From Candidatus Zhuqueibacterota bacterium (lineage in GTDB: Bacteria; BS750m-G25): 64,000 bases of DNA. A program made the position numbers and the translations under genes. This document shows, piece by piece, positions 34,394-42,843 of this stretch (the first letter of the stretch is position 1; every line of letters begins with the position of its first letter). The notes beneath the pieces are model-generated. The model saw only the letters and a program-made list of their open reading frames with translations, was not told the origin of the DNA and did no database searches. The DNA lies in assembly GCA_016783505.1 (NCBI GenBank), contig JADHWK010000002.1:27154-91153 (forward strand), read 5' to 3'.

Positions 34394-35701
34394 CTACGGA
34401 CATTTTATTCCTATGACCTGCAAGGCCTCGCCCACAGTGAAATGAGACCCGGTTACACACACCAGATCATCCTTTGAAGCCAATCCCAGGGCATAGCTGA
34501 AGCCCTTAGCCACCCCTTTAAAAGGTGAAACCTTAAGGGTGCATTTTGAAAACTCCCGGGCCAGTTCAGTCGAAGGCAAGGCCCCTTTTCTTTGGGGCTC
34601 CACGGGGATAACATGGTCGCAGATAGGCGCCATTTCCCGGATCATTCCCCGATAATCTTTATGCTTGAGAACCCCGAAAACGAGAATAAGTTTATTGTAA
34701 GAGAACAATTGGATAAGATTTTCCCTGAGGGCTTTTATCCCGCCGGGGTTATGGGCAACGTCGAGGAGAATCAGCGGGTTCTCTCCCACCAACTGCATCC
34801 GACCCGGCCATCTTACCTTCTTAAGGCCCTCTATAATATGATCAATTTTGATATTAAAATGCTTAAATTTCAGCCGTTCACAAGCGGACAAAACCAACCT
34901 GACGTTCGCCATCTGATGGGTGCCCGGTAAAGTCAGCTTCACCAAGGGGAACTTCCCAAAACCCCTTAGGGGAGTTGGTGTTGTGTTGGATCTTTTAGGA
35001 TAAAACGACGTAAAACGACGGTAAAACCGGGGGACCCCCAGATCCCATGTGCTTGAGCTGTCAACAAAGGGGGCCTGGACCTGACGACAGATTTCTTTCA
35101 GGACATCGGCTGTCTGGGGTTGGGACCCATCGGTCACCAGTTCCACTCCTTTTTTAATAATTCCCCCTTTTTCTCTGGCAATGGAGATCAAATCCCGACC
35201 TAAATGCTCAGAATGATCATAATCAATGGGGGTAATGATGGTCAGCAGGGGCTTGACAACGTTGGTGGCATCCAGCCGACCCCCCATCCCCACCTCCACG
35301 ACGGCCAGATCTATCCCCTGCTCGGCAAAATACAGAAACCCCAAGGCGGTGACCGATTCGAAAAAAGTGCATTTCAGTTCGATCACGGCTGGCTTGATCA
35401 TTTCCACGTATTGGACGACCCGAGCTTTCGGAATCTTCTTCCCACCGATGCAAATCCTCTCCCGGAAGTCCACCAGATGGGGGGAGGTGTAAAGCCCGAC
35501 TTTATACCCGGCTGCGGTGAGCGTGGAGCCCAGCATGGCGGCCGTTGACCCCTTTCCGTTGGTGCCAGCGATGTGGATGGCCGGGAAGGCCAGATGGGGA
35601 TCTCCCACCCGACCCAAAAGTCTGGTAACATTATCCAGGCCCAGTTTTATACCAAATCCCTCCAGGTCATAGAGGAATTTTACAGCTTCACCGTAGGTCA
35701 T
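34394..35701 (-). CDS. folC: Folylpolyglutamate / dihydrofolate synthase
   Basis: This 435-residue Mur-ligase-like ATPase has the P-loop AIHIAGTNGKGSTAAMLGS near residue 45 and the folate-binding loop YTSPHLVDFRERI. Other marks are VEVGMGGRLDATNVV, TPIDYDHSEHLG and LLDVAHNPGGIKAL in the C-terminal domain. It adds glutamate to dihydropteroate and to reduced folates. It is 84 bp upstream of the isocitrate-type dehydrogenase on the same strand. thyX elsewhere in the window uses the folate product. Confidence 0.94.
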   Translation of the reverse strand: MTYGEAVKFLYDLEGFGIKLGLDNVTRLLGRVGDPHLAFPAIHIAGTNGKGSTAAMLGSTLTAAGYKVGLYTSPHLVDFRERICIGGKKIPKARVVQYVEMIKPAVIELKCTFFESVTALGFLYFAEQGIDLAVVEVGMGGRLDATNVVKPLLTIITPIDYDHSEHLGRDLISIAREKGGIIKKGVELVTDGSQPQTADVLKEICRQVQAPFVDSSSTWDLGVPRFYRRFTSFYPKRSNTTPTPLRGFGKFPLVKLTLPGTHQMANVRLVLSACERLKFKHFNIKIDHIIEGLKKVRWPGRMQLVGENPLILLDVAHNPGGIKALRENLIQLFSYNKLILVFGVLKHKDYRGMIREMAPICDHVIPVEPQRKGALPSTELAREFSKCTLKVSPFKGVAKGFSYALGLASKDDLVCVTGSHFTVGEALQVIGIKCP

Positions 35702-35708
35702 AAGTCAA

Positions 35709-35945
35709 ACGCATCAGTTAAGCTATGTGAAGTTAATAATAGATAGAAAGGTATCAGAATGGAAGATCAGTGGAGCATGGGATAGTGGAGAAATGGGTAA
35801 TTGGTCAAGTATCCTACAGACGCCCGACTGAAAGGAAATAGGGATTTTTTCTCTCCTCTACCCCCCCAGGCCCTCCCTGGCCGTTCCCGGCTACAGGCAG
35901 GCTGCTCCTCTGCCGGTTTTCAATTTCAGACAACTAAACACCTAC
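35709..35945 (+). repeat. Fold-back intergenic repeat, copy 2
   Basis: Copy 2 aligns with copy 1 (28150-28325, opposite strand). It starts CGCATCAGTTAAGCTATGTG, then CAGAATGGAAGATCAGTGGA, CGCCCGACTGAAAGGAAATA and a CTCTCCTCTACCCCCCCAGG tract. A weaker, partial third copy lies at about 39880-39975. All three lie in gaps between minus-strand genes. Confidence 0.65.
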
Positions 35946-35965
35946 ATCTTTTTTTTGTGTTTACC

Positions 35966-37486
35966 TCACATCTTTTCATGTTTCTTTTTGAACTCCACGA
36001 TGCTTTCATAAAGCCCCTCCGCTATTTTCTGACGAAGCTTTTTCGTCCTCAGCAGCTTCTCCTCGTGGGGATTGGAGATAAAGGCGGTTTCCACCAGAAC
36101 AGATGGCATGGAGGCCCCCATAAGCACATAGAACCCAGCCTGGTCAACCCCCCGGTTTTTGAGATTAATCCTTCGGTCCACCTTCTGCTGAATGATCGCC
36201 GCCAAGTCCTCGCTTTCCCTGACAAAACTGGCCTGGGCCATGGCCAACAGGATAAAGTTTTCATCGGTTAGATCAGGATACTTGTGGGTCTCCTCTTCGT
36301 ATTTGATCACCGAGTTCTCTCGCATGGCCACCTCCATGGCCTCATCGTTTCGAGCCGGGGATAGGAAGTAGGTTTCAAATCCACCCGCATAGCGGCTCAA
36401 TGAGGCATTACAATGAATGCTAATGAAAAGCTTTCCCCCTTTTTGATTGGCCAGTTTGGGGCGGTCGGCCAGAGGAATAAAGGTATCGTCATCCCGGGTT
36501 AGGATTACCCGTAGATCAGTGCGCCGACGGAGTAGCCTGGCCAACCTTTTAGCGATATCTAAGGTGGCGGTTTTTTCTTGATACCCCGACTTCCCAATGG
36601 CTCCCGGGTCCTTCCCGCCGTGTCCGGGATCAATAACGATGCAATCAATAGCCCACTTGGCCCGTTCCTTCTCCAGGTTATCCTTCAAGCTTTTAGGGGT
36701 AGCAGTTCGGGAAGGGCCCACTTCGGTGGAGGTGACCAGGGAGATGGTGATCGCTCGATCACTTACTTCCTTGATCTTTTCTTTGACTTTACCTTTAAGG
36801 AGGAAGGAAATTTGGGCGGACTCGGGAAGCTGAAAGGGAAGGATTTTCCGTACGATACCCCCTGTCTCTTCGTTGGCCAACTTGGTCGAATCAATCTTAC
36901 CTCCGTAAATGGTCACGTTCAGCCAGTTGGTCTGGGTGATAGGGGCTGAGACCTCTTCCTCCTCGAACCGCTCCGTAGTGCTAATTCGAATCAGGGTGCC
37001 GTTCAGCTTCTCCTCAATCCGAATCCCGGTGATATTTACCTCCTTGGTGCGAATCTCCAGCTTATACCCCTTGGGTGAAAATACCAGTTTGCCCGGATAA
37101 TAATCCCTAAGCAGATCAATAAATCGGTTCAGGGAGACGAAGATCTCATCGTCTTTGAATTTTGCCCCTAACGGTAGATTGAAAATTTTATCGTCCACCA
37201 TGACAAACGGGTTGTCGGCGGTGACCTTCACCCTTTTCCCGTAGAGATAAACCACCATCTTCCGGGTTTTGGGGTTATAGTAGGTGTTGGCATCAATAGC
37301 CCCGGCAAAATCCTTCAATGAGGCGTATACGATTCCCTTATCCTCGAAGGCCTTGATAGCAGCGGGTTTCCTTTTGCTTCCAGGGTAGGATACTTCTATT
37401 TGATCCACTTTGGCAAACGAGGCCCCCGTAAATAGGGAAAGAAGGAGACTAATAATAAAGATGGGATTTGCTTTAAAAATCTTCAT
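35966..37486 (-). CDS. N-acetylmuramoyl-L-alanine amidase (Amidase_3, AmiC-like) with N-terminal AMIN-like domain
   Basis: This 506-residue protein has a signal peptide (ending GASFA), a copper-amine-oxidase-N/AMIN-type beta domain at about 30-260, a linker, and a C-terminal zinc amidase domain. Visible zinc ligands and catalytic residues are His in VIDPGHGGKDPGAIG, Glu in GYQEKTATLDIAKR, His in FISIHCNASLS and Glu in VLVETAFISNPHEEKLL. It cleaves the peptide stem from peptidoglycan during daughter-cell separation. ATG 37486 is chosen because the signal sequence starts there; 13 further codons upstream are open. Confidence 0.9.
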   Translation of the reverse strand: MKIFKANPIFIISLLLSLFTGASFAKVDQIEVSYPGSKRKPAAIKAFEDKGIVYASLKDFAGAIDANTYYNPKTRKMVVYLYGKRVKVTADNPFVMVDDKIFNLPLGAKFKDDEIFVSLNRFIDLLRDYYPGKLVFSPKGYKLEIRTKEVNITGIRIEEKLNGTLIRISTTERFEEEEVSAPITQTNWLNVTIYGGKIDSTKLANEETGGIVRKILPFQLPESAQISFLLKGKVKEKIKEVSDRAITISLVTSTEVGPSRTATPKSLKDNLEKERAKWAIDCIVIDPGHGGKDPGAIGKSGYQEKTATLDIAKRLARLLRRRTDLRVILTRDDDTFIPLADRPKLANQKGGKLFISIHCNASLSRYAGGFETYFLSPARNDEAMEVAMRENSVIKYEEETHKYPDLTDENFILLAMAQASFVRESEDLAAIIQQKVDRRINLKNRGVDQAGFYVLMGASMPSVLVETAFISNPHEEKLLRTKKLRQKIAEGLYESIVEFKKKHEKM

Positions 37487-37560
37487 GGGCGCATAACAAA
37501 ACGAATTTTTATACACGAATTTCACGAATTAACACGAATTAAAAAATAGAGAAGAATTAA

Positions 37561-37590
37561 TTGACATATCTTTTCCAATACAGGTATAAT
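37561..37590 (+). promoter_or_regulatory. Perfect-consensus sigma-70 type promoter with no gene behind it
   Basis: TTGACA (37561-37566), an 18-bp spacer and TATAAT (37585-37590) read on the plus strand. No open frame follows in that direction; the next genes are all on the minus strand. It points into the inverted-repeat segment at 37592-37689. Confidence 0.65.
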
Positions 37591-37591
37591 T

Positions 37592-37689
37592 AACCCTGTT
37601 AAATAGATACTTTCGTTATCTACCTGACTTGGCTGAAAACATAAGCACACCTAATATTTTCGGTAAGTACGATAATTATTTAACAGGGT
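37592..37689 (+). ncRNA. Candidate small structured RNA (about 100 nt), unidentified
   Basis: ACCCTGTTAAATA (37593-37605) and TATTTAACAGGGT (37677-37689) are perfect 13-bp complements that would close a ~97-nt RNA. Inner complements TTATC/GATAA and ACC/GGT extend the stem. The segment lies directly downstream of a consensus promoter in a coding-free 400-bp gap. It does not match the 4.5S RNA core (GGAAG...AGCAG) and I could not place it as 6S RNA. The predicted transcription start falls inside the left arm, which weakens the RNA reading; an operator or small mobile element is an alternative. Confidence 0.35.
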
Positions 37690-37900
37690 GAACCAAAATT
37701 TATTAGCACCCCAACTTTAGCGTAATTCGTGTAATTAGTGGTCCAGGTAATGTCCGAAAGTCGTGAAGGATCGGAACATTTCGGACCTACAAATCTTATC
37801 TGTAAATCCGAAACTCTTAAAAGATAATAAACATAGGGGAACTTTCCAAGAAAATTATTGCATATCCGCCAAAATTTTAATGATTTCTCATGAATGCGCC

Positions 37901-39862
37901 TTAGAACTTCATATCCAATTGCACGCCCGCCTCCCGGCCCACGTTTCCTGGAATCTCGTCCGTCCCCGACCCGAAATGATCCCGGTCGTCAAGGTAGGTC
38001 TCCGACCATTTCATAGAAACCCGAACTTTCTTGGCCAGTCTATAGGAGGCCAAGACATACCACCGCCTTCCCCGTCCCCAGAAGGGGGTGTTTTTGAAAA
38101 CTCCCCTGAGATCTCCCTCATATTCGTAGATTCTGGAATCGAATGACGGGGTATCGAAGGTAGTCATTCGACCCCTGAGATCAAGCCAGGGAAAAGGACG
38201 CAGCTTCACCTCCTGGAAAAACAGAATGCCCAGCTCTTTTTCCTTTATCCCTTCAGTGTGTAAAAAACAGGTTTCTACCCGGCCCCGGAACTGAAGGTGC
38301 GACCCTAGCTTCACCCTGATCTCTCCCCGGAAATTCCTTTTGGTGATCTGTCGGATGACAGTAATTTCCCTACCGTAAGTATCATACTCCTCCCCAACTT
38401 TTTGGCCGATCTTCTCCCTCATTTGAAGATAATAAGACAGGGATGGGTTGACCTTTCGAAAGACCTTGATCAGAAAATCGGTCCCCCGGGTGGGCATGGG
38501 AACCCCATAAGTCCGCCAGGGACGGACAAACTGATCGAAATAGGCGGCGAGCCGGGTCCCGGGGGAGAGCTTGACATCCACTCCCAGATAAGCCCCCCGC
38601 TCATTTCTGGGTTTGTCCCGGCGCTCCCCGAAACCGCTGGCGCTCAGGTTATGAAAGTCGGGTCCATAATCCCGAAGGGCCAGGGCCAATTTGAGACCGG
38701 GCCAGCCCCCCAAAGCCCCGGCCAGCCAGGCCCGCCCTCCGCCCAGAGAGGAGGCCCACTCGCCGAAAAAGTTGATGTTCTTCAGGGATCCATCATATTC
38801 TATTCCCCAGACTTCGTTCCTTGTCCCATAAAATTCAAAATGCTTTCGGACCGGATCAGAAGGGAGGATGCGGGGAGAGTAGTGGGCATTATAGTAGGTA
38901 ATACCCAACTTTACCACCCCACCCATGGCGTAATCGGCGTGACCCCCGACCATCTTTTCCACCAGCACATCCCGCTTTCTCTCCTCGGCTTCCGTCCGAT
39001 GGAGGCCGGTCTCGGATATACTGGTGACCCCACCCTCCCCCAGAGTGGCATCCAGCGGGGTGCGGGCAAAAAAGACAGTGCCGTTAAACCGGCCCCACCC
39101 GACCCCATAAGACCCCCCGGCAAAGGCCTGGTTCTCAGAAGAACTGCTGAAGGGCCTGACCCCAGCGGCTTTCTTTTTCACCGGGGAAATGGGGTCCCCC
39201 CCTTTGGAAAAACCAAACCCATTCCAGAGAACTAAACCCTGACCGAACTGGAGTCGGAAGTTCCCGAGAACAAGATGATCCTGGTTTAGAACATCCCTAA
39301 GACTCAGACTAAATACCGCCAAGTCACCAAGCCGATCCTCTCCACTGTCCTTTTCCAGCACAATTCCCAGCGAGACCCTCTCCGCCAGCCGAAGGTCTAT
39401 CCTTTGGTAGAGCTTCTCCGGCGATCCCCGGTAAAGGTTCTCCTGAAATCCACGAGATCTTCCCAACTTCCTCCCGGCACGCACCCGCAGGGTTCCCTGG
39501 AGGGGGGGAACCCCCCCTTTTTCTGGGATGAACAAAAACTCTTTAATGGTTTCGTAGAACTCGGGGTCAATCTCAGGTAAGACGGTAAGATCGCCCACTT
39601 TTCGAAAATTACCGTGTTGTTGTCGGTACTCTACTATTTTTTGGGCTGTAAACCGGTCGAGGTAAGGAATTTGCAGCAGGTCTTCTACCCTGGCTGAGTT
39701 CAAATCAATCGGACTTTGCTTTAGTTCCTCCAGTTGATCCATCAGATCCGATCGATCGGCCTCCTCCTCTAATTCAAGCAGGTCTTCTTCCGAAGACACC
39801 TGGGCCGTAGCCACCCCAAATCCCAGCAGTGTAACGAAAATTATAGTACGTCCGCAAAGCAT
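37901..39862 (-). CDS. Helix-hairpin-helix domain outer-membrane-like protein
   Basis: This 653-residue protein has a signal peptide (ending GVATAQ), an acidic stretch, then a ComEA-like helix-hairpin-helix module at about 50-110 (IDLNSARVEDLLQIPYLDRF, then KIVEYRQQHGNFRKVGDLTV). The remaining ~530 residues are Gly/aromatic-rich beta strands ending VQLDMKF, as in outer-membrane barrels. HhH-plus-barrel proteins are common in FCB genomes, but their function is unknown; DNA uptake is sometimes suggested only because of the ComEA-like domain. ATG 39862 is preferred to the TTG nine bases upstream. Confidence 0.8.
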   Translation of the reverse strand: MLCGRTIIFVTLLGFGVATAQVSSEEDLLELEEEADRSDLMDQLEELKQSPIDLNSARVEDLLQIPYLDRFTAQKIVEYRQQHGNFRKVGDLTVLPEIDPEFYETIKEFLFIPEKGGVPPLQGTLRVRAGRKLGRSRGFQENLYRGSPEKLYQRIDLRLAERVSLGIVLEKDSGEDRLGDLAVFSLSLRDVLNQDHLVLGNFRLQFGQGLVLWNGFGFSKGGDPISPVKKKAAGVRPFSSSSENQAFAGGSYGVGWGRFNGTVFFARTPLDATLGEGGVTSISETGLHRTEAEERKRDVLVEKMVGGHADYAMGGVVKLGITYYNAHYSPRILPSDPVRKHFEFYGTRNEVWGIEYDGSLKNINFFGEWASSLGGGRAWLAGALGGWPGLKLALALRDYGPDFHNLSASGFGERRDKPRNERGAYLGVDVKLSPGTRLAAYFDQFVRPWRTYGVPMPTRGTDFLIKVFRKVNPSLSYYLQMREKIGQKVGEEYDTYGREITVIRQITKRNFRGEIRVKLGSHLQFRGRVETCFLHTEGIKEKELGILFFQEVKLRPFPWLDLRGRMTTFDTPSFDSRIYEYEGDLRGVFKNTPFWGRGRRWYVLASYRLAKKVRVSMKWSETYLDDRDHFGSGTDEIPGNVGREAGVQLDMKF

Positions 39863-39995
39863 ATCGGCCAAGCTAAGGCTGGGAAGAAGCAGGAGAACAG
39901 GGATAAAACTATAGGTTTGTTTTCATCCTATCTCTCCCTCCCCACTGCCCCTCTGCAGTTATTCAACTACAGATAATTAAATAGTTTAAATAAAT

Positions 39996-40823
39996 TTATA
40001 GGTGTTGAGGCAATTGAAATCTTAGTGTCACCCCCACCGCGTGTGTGAGCCCCAGCACCTGATGGCTGGAGAGACCATAATCCAGTTGAAAGCTTCGCAA
40101 ACGAATACCCATCCCCCCGGAGAAGGTGGCGGGATTCGATCCCACGCCAACCCGGAGGCTGAGATTTTGAAAGATCTGGTATTCGCAGCCAAACCCCATT
40201 CGGGTCGGAAAGCGCACATCCTTATCCGCCTGTAGGGCGAACATCATCCCCTCCCGGGGATAATAGCAGAAACCCGTCTGGAAAACCTGGGGGAGTTCTT
40301 CATTGGCTTCCCCCAAGCCGGGCTTATTGAGGTTTTTTAGACATCCTCCCCACAGCAAGTTCTCCCCAATCCATATCAAAAAGCCCATATCGAAACCAAA
40401 GGTTTGATCGAATCCGTAGTTTTCTATACGCACCCCCATCACCTTCATCCGGAGACCGTAGGCCACCTTCGACCCCATAGTCCTCCCGAAGGCCAGGGAG
40501 ATCAGGTGTTCCCGATACAGGTCAAATCCAAAAGAGGCGGCTGTCAGCCCGATACCGGCAAAGGGGAAATGAACCCCAAGGCCCACCGCGGCCGTCCCCA
40601 GCTCTTTCAACCCGTAGGGCCGGCTCAGGGCGGCGGTAAAAAACCCGTCCTTTCCATAACCCAAGCTGGCGGGATTAAAATAAAGGCCATCCACACCAGT
40701 GGGCAAGGAAACCATCGCCTCGCCAAGCGCCCATGCCCGGGGTGAAAACCCCATCTCCTCAAACGCCCCATAGAGGGATCCAATCCCCAAAAACATAACA
40801 ATCCCCACCATCTTGATATTCAT
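39996..40823 (-). CDS. PorV/PorQ-like outer-membrane beta-barrel protein
   Basis: This 275-residue protein starts at ATG 40823, with AAGG about 13 bases upstream; 10 more codons are open. After the signal peptide (ending GSLYGA), the barrel begins SPRAWALGEAMVSLPTGVDG followed by LYFNPASLGYG, the typical first strands of PorV/PorQ and UPF0164 proteins. It ends GVTLRFQL. Many such proteins in FCB phyla are FadL-like or assist type IX secretion. Its neighbours (HhH barrel, PorD-like) are also envelope proteins. Confidence 0.72.
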   Translation of the reverse strand: MNIKMVGIVMFLGIGSLYGAFEEMGFSPRAWALGEAMVSLPTGVDGLYFNPASLGYGKDGFFTAALSRPYGLKELGTAAVGLGVHFPFAGIGLTAASFGFDLYREHLISLAFGRTMGSKVAYGLRMKVMGVRIENYGFDQTFGFDMGFLIWIGENLLWGGCLKNLNKPGLGEANEELPQVFQTGFCYYPREGMMFALQADKDVRFPTRMGFGCEYQIFQNLSLRVGVGSNPATFSGGMGIRLRSFQLDYGLSSHQVLGLTHAVGVTLRFQLPQHL

Positions 40824-40877
40824 CCTGAAAAGCCTTATCCCGATCAGCTTCATCTGCTTAATCTGTTATTTTTTCTC

Positions 40878-40906
40878 TTGACAATTAGGTAAATTTTAGC
40901 TAAATT
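40878..40906 (+). promoter_or_regulatory. Sigma-70 type promoter for the PorD-like gene
   Basis: TTGACA (40878-40883), a 17-bp spacer and TAAATT (40901-40906) on the plus strand lie 57 bases ahead of the TTG start of the PorD-like gene. This is the point where transcription diverges from the minus-strand block. Confidence 0.65.
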
Positions 40907-40963
40907 TCCAACCAGAAGGAATCCTATCTTAGCGATCCCCAAAAAACTGAGGGAGAAAGCCCA

Positions 40964-41818
40964 TTGGCAAAAAGATATATCTGCGCTTCATTGGGAATAA
41001 TGCTAATGGTCTCGGGGATGGCCTGGGGACAGAAGTTGATCTTCGATGTCTCCGTCGTCCTGGACAAGCTGCCCCTGGAAAGCCAGCAAAAGCTTGTTAC
41101 CTTCCAGAGTACCCTGGCCGACCATCTTAATAATTTTGAGTGGAACAAAAACGAATACCAATATCCGTTGAAGTGCTCGGCTCAAATCTTCTTTGAAAGG
41201 GCGCTCACCATCAGCTATGAGGACCGGTACCAAGCCCGTTTTCTTATCTCAAACAACGAAGATTTTCAACAATTCGACAAAAAGTGGGAATTCAGGTACA
41301 CCAGCGGTGAGCACCTGAACCATCGGGGACCGTTCCACACCCTAACAGGCCTGGTTGACTTCTACGTCTACCTCCTGTTGGGGAACGAATACGACAAGTG
41401 GAAGCTTTTGGGCGGCACCCGATATTATGAGAAGGCCCGGGAGATTGTCAATAGCTCCCGTTTCGAACAGCTCTACCTAGGATGGGACCAGCGGAAAAAA
41501 TTATTAGACGAGATCCTTTCCCCCGACAATGAGGCCTTTCGAAAGATGCGTGTTTATTACTATTCCGGCATGTATTATTTTCGCGAGAACGATCTGGAAA
41601 CAGCCCGGGATTACCTCCTCACCACTCTGTCCCAGCTCGAGGACATCCCCAGAATTAAAACCGAGCGCTTTTTTGAATTGAATTACCTTAATCTTGCCCA
41701 AGCCCTATTGTTCCTAGAATCCCGGGAAAACTACCGCAAACTCATCAAGTTTGACCCTCCCCACAAGAGCACCTATCAGGAATTTATGAACAAAATCCCT
41801 ATCCCTGATACAAAATAA
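40964..41818 (+). CDS. PorD-like (DUF4835) protein, type IX secretion-associated
   Basis: This 284-residue protein has a cleavable signal peptide (ending GMAWGQ). Its order of motifs matches DUF4835/PorD: FQSTLADHLNNFEWNKNEYQ, an incomplete beta domain (CSAQIFFE), the conserved WEFRYTSGEH region, LTGLVDFYVYLLLGNEYDKW with the following GGTRYYEKAREI, and a C-terminal tetratricopeptide-like helical part. PorD is associated with type IX secretion in Bacteroidota. The start codon is TTG with GGGAG upstream. Only PorD- and PorV-like proteins are visible in this window; the PorKLMN core is not. Confidence 0.78.
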   Translation: MAKRYICASLGIMLMVSGMAWGQKLIFDVSVVLDKLPLESQQKLVTFQSTLADHLNNFEWNKNEYQYPLKCSAQIFFERALTISYEDRYQARFLISNNEDFQQFDKKWEFRYTSGEHLNHRGPFHTLTGLVDFYVYLLLGNEYDKWKLLGGTRYYEKAREIVNSSRFEQLYLGWDQRKKLLDEILSPDNEAFRKMRVYYYSGMYYFRENDLETARDYLLTTLSQLEDIPRIKTERFFELNYLNLAQALLFLESRENYRKLIKFDPPHKSTYQEFMNKIPIPDTK

Positions 41819-41830
41819 TCAAAAAAGTTC

Positions 41831-41859
41831 TTGACATTTACATTTTGATAAGTTATATT
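41831..41859 (+). promoter_or_regulatory. Strong sigma-70 type promoter for the fibronectin-like secreted protein
   Basis: TTGACA (41831-41836), an exact 17-bp spacer and TATATT (41854-41859) lie 26 bases before the ATG at 41886, with GGGGG as ribosome site in between. This implies a separate transcript with a short leader. Confidence 0.75.
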
Positions 41860-41885
41860 TAATATAAATAGTCAGGGGGTTGAAT

Positions 41886-42284
41886 ATGAAGCTAAAAGCG
41901 GTAATTTTAATTTTCCTGTTGGCTTTTATTCTACCTGTTTTTTCTGGAACGGTCCTTTTAGAATTCACCTATGGAACTGAAGACCAACAGGTTTTCCTGA
42001 ATTGGAGAACGGGTGAGGAAACAAATTTATCATCGTTCGAGGTTCAGCGCAGCAACGATGGGGTAGATTTTTTCACCGTTGGGTCCATAGCCGCTACGGG
42101 CAGCTATTCCAGTTATCAGTTCATTGATGATGAACTCTATAAGCAAAGCGATAGAACCTTTTATTATCGTCTGAAAATGGTAGATCGTGATGGCCACTTC
42201 AATTATTCCGCTAATCTCAGGGTTGACATAACCATCAATCCTATTCGTCAAACCTGGGGAAGCATTAAGGCCATGTTTCGATAA
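41886..42284 (+). CDS. Small secreted fibronectin-III-like protein
   Basis: This 132-residue protein starts at ATG 41886, seven bases after GGGGG; an in-frame TTG six bases earlier is less likely. After a signal peptide (residues 1-20) comes one beta-sandwich domain: VFLNWRTGEETNLSSFEVQR, SNDGVDFFTVGSIAATGSYS, and YQFIDDELY ... FYYRLKMVDRDG. These are the classic 'LxWxTxxExNxxxFxVERSxD' strands found beside T9SS sorting tails. No sorting tail is present here. Function unknown; adhesin-like or a stand-alone domain. Confidence 0.8.
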   Translation: MKLKAVILIFLLAFILPVFSGTVLLEFTYGTEDQQVFLNWRTGEETNLSSFEVQRSNDGVDFFTVGSIAATGSYSSYQFIDDELYKQSDRTFYYRLKMVDRDGHFNYSANLRVDITINPIRQTWGSIKAMFR

Positions 42285-42319
42285 TGCCCTATTGTCCTAA
42301 CCGAATCAAGTAACGAAAA

Positions 42320-42345
42320 GCCGGGCCTGATGGTTCGGTTTTTCC
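42320..42345 (+). terminator. Intrinsic terminator after the fibronectin-like gene
   Basis: GCCGGGCC-TGAT-GGTTCGGT (42320-42339) forms an 8-bp stem with three G-U pairs, followed by TTTTCCTTTTCC. It lies about 35 bases after the stop. Confidence 0.65.
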
Positions 42346-42564
42346 TTTTCCCCCTTCCTAGCAGTAATGGATAAAATACAATAAAAAAAGTTTTTTGTCA
42401 AGTAAAAAAACGAACCGCTACTTAATCGGTCAATTTTTTAGATTTGAATATAAAAAAAACCCTGTCGGCTTGTCAATTGCTCTGCACGATTGAGCTATGG
42501 AATCAAAGCTAAAATGGGGCTATAAAGTGTCTAATTTGTGGAAGTTTGTCTATCTGAATTACTT

Positions 42565-42650
42565 AAAATGGGAGAATTTTGGGAGAATTATTTAGCAAAA
42601 AGTCAAGTCTTTAATATGGTAACTTCTGAGCCGATTCCCGTAGGTGCTCA
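42565..42650. repeat. Partial copy of the AT-rich downstream repeat family
   Basis: AGCAAAAAGTCAAGTCTTTA and the following ATATGGTAACTTCTGA match text at 46075-46100 and 47895-47930, and GGGAGAATTTTGGGAGAATT matches 46203-46220. The hairpin core of the family is not present in this copy. The rest of 42346-42843 contains no recognised gene. Confidence 0.5.
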
Positions 42651-42843
42651 GGGACCGAATAAGTGTAAATCAATACTGTTAATAATTTGCTATGTCCCAA
42701 AAGGTCTTTTTGTTCAAACCATCCTCTGCTTGTAGGAAGCTAATAGGTGACCGAAATACAGTAGGGGAGGGTTTTTATACTATTTATATTCACACCTTTG
42801 ATAAGAACACATCGGATTAAAATATATTATGGGAGTGAGGACA

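Noticed and set aside
37592..37689. Identification of the inverted-repeat segment as 6S or 4.5S RNA
   Set aside because: It lacks the GGAAG/AGCAG loop of 4.5S RNA and the large central bubble with length near 180 nt expected for 6S RNA.
38402..39235. 277-codon plus-strand frame opposite the HhH barrel gene
   Set aside because: Pro/Gly/Arg-rich shadow with no family match; the minus-strand gene has a signal peptide and HhH domain.
42538..42735. 65-codon plus-strand open frame
   Set aside because: It lies in the AT-rich repeat family shared with 46.1 and 47.9 kb, has no ribosome site and no recognisable sequence.
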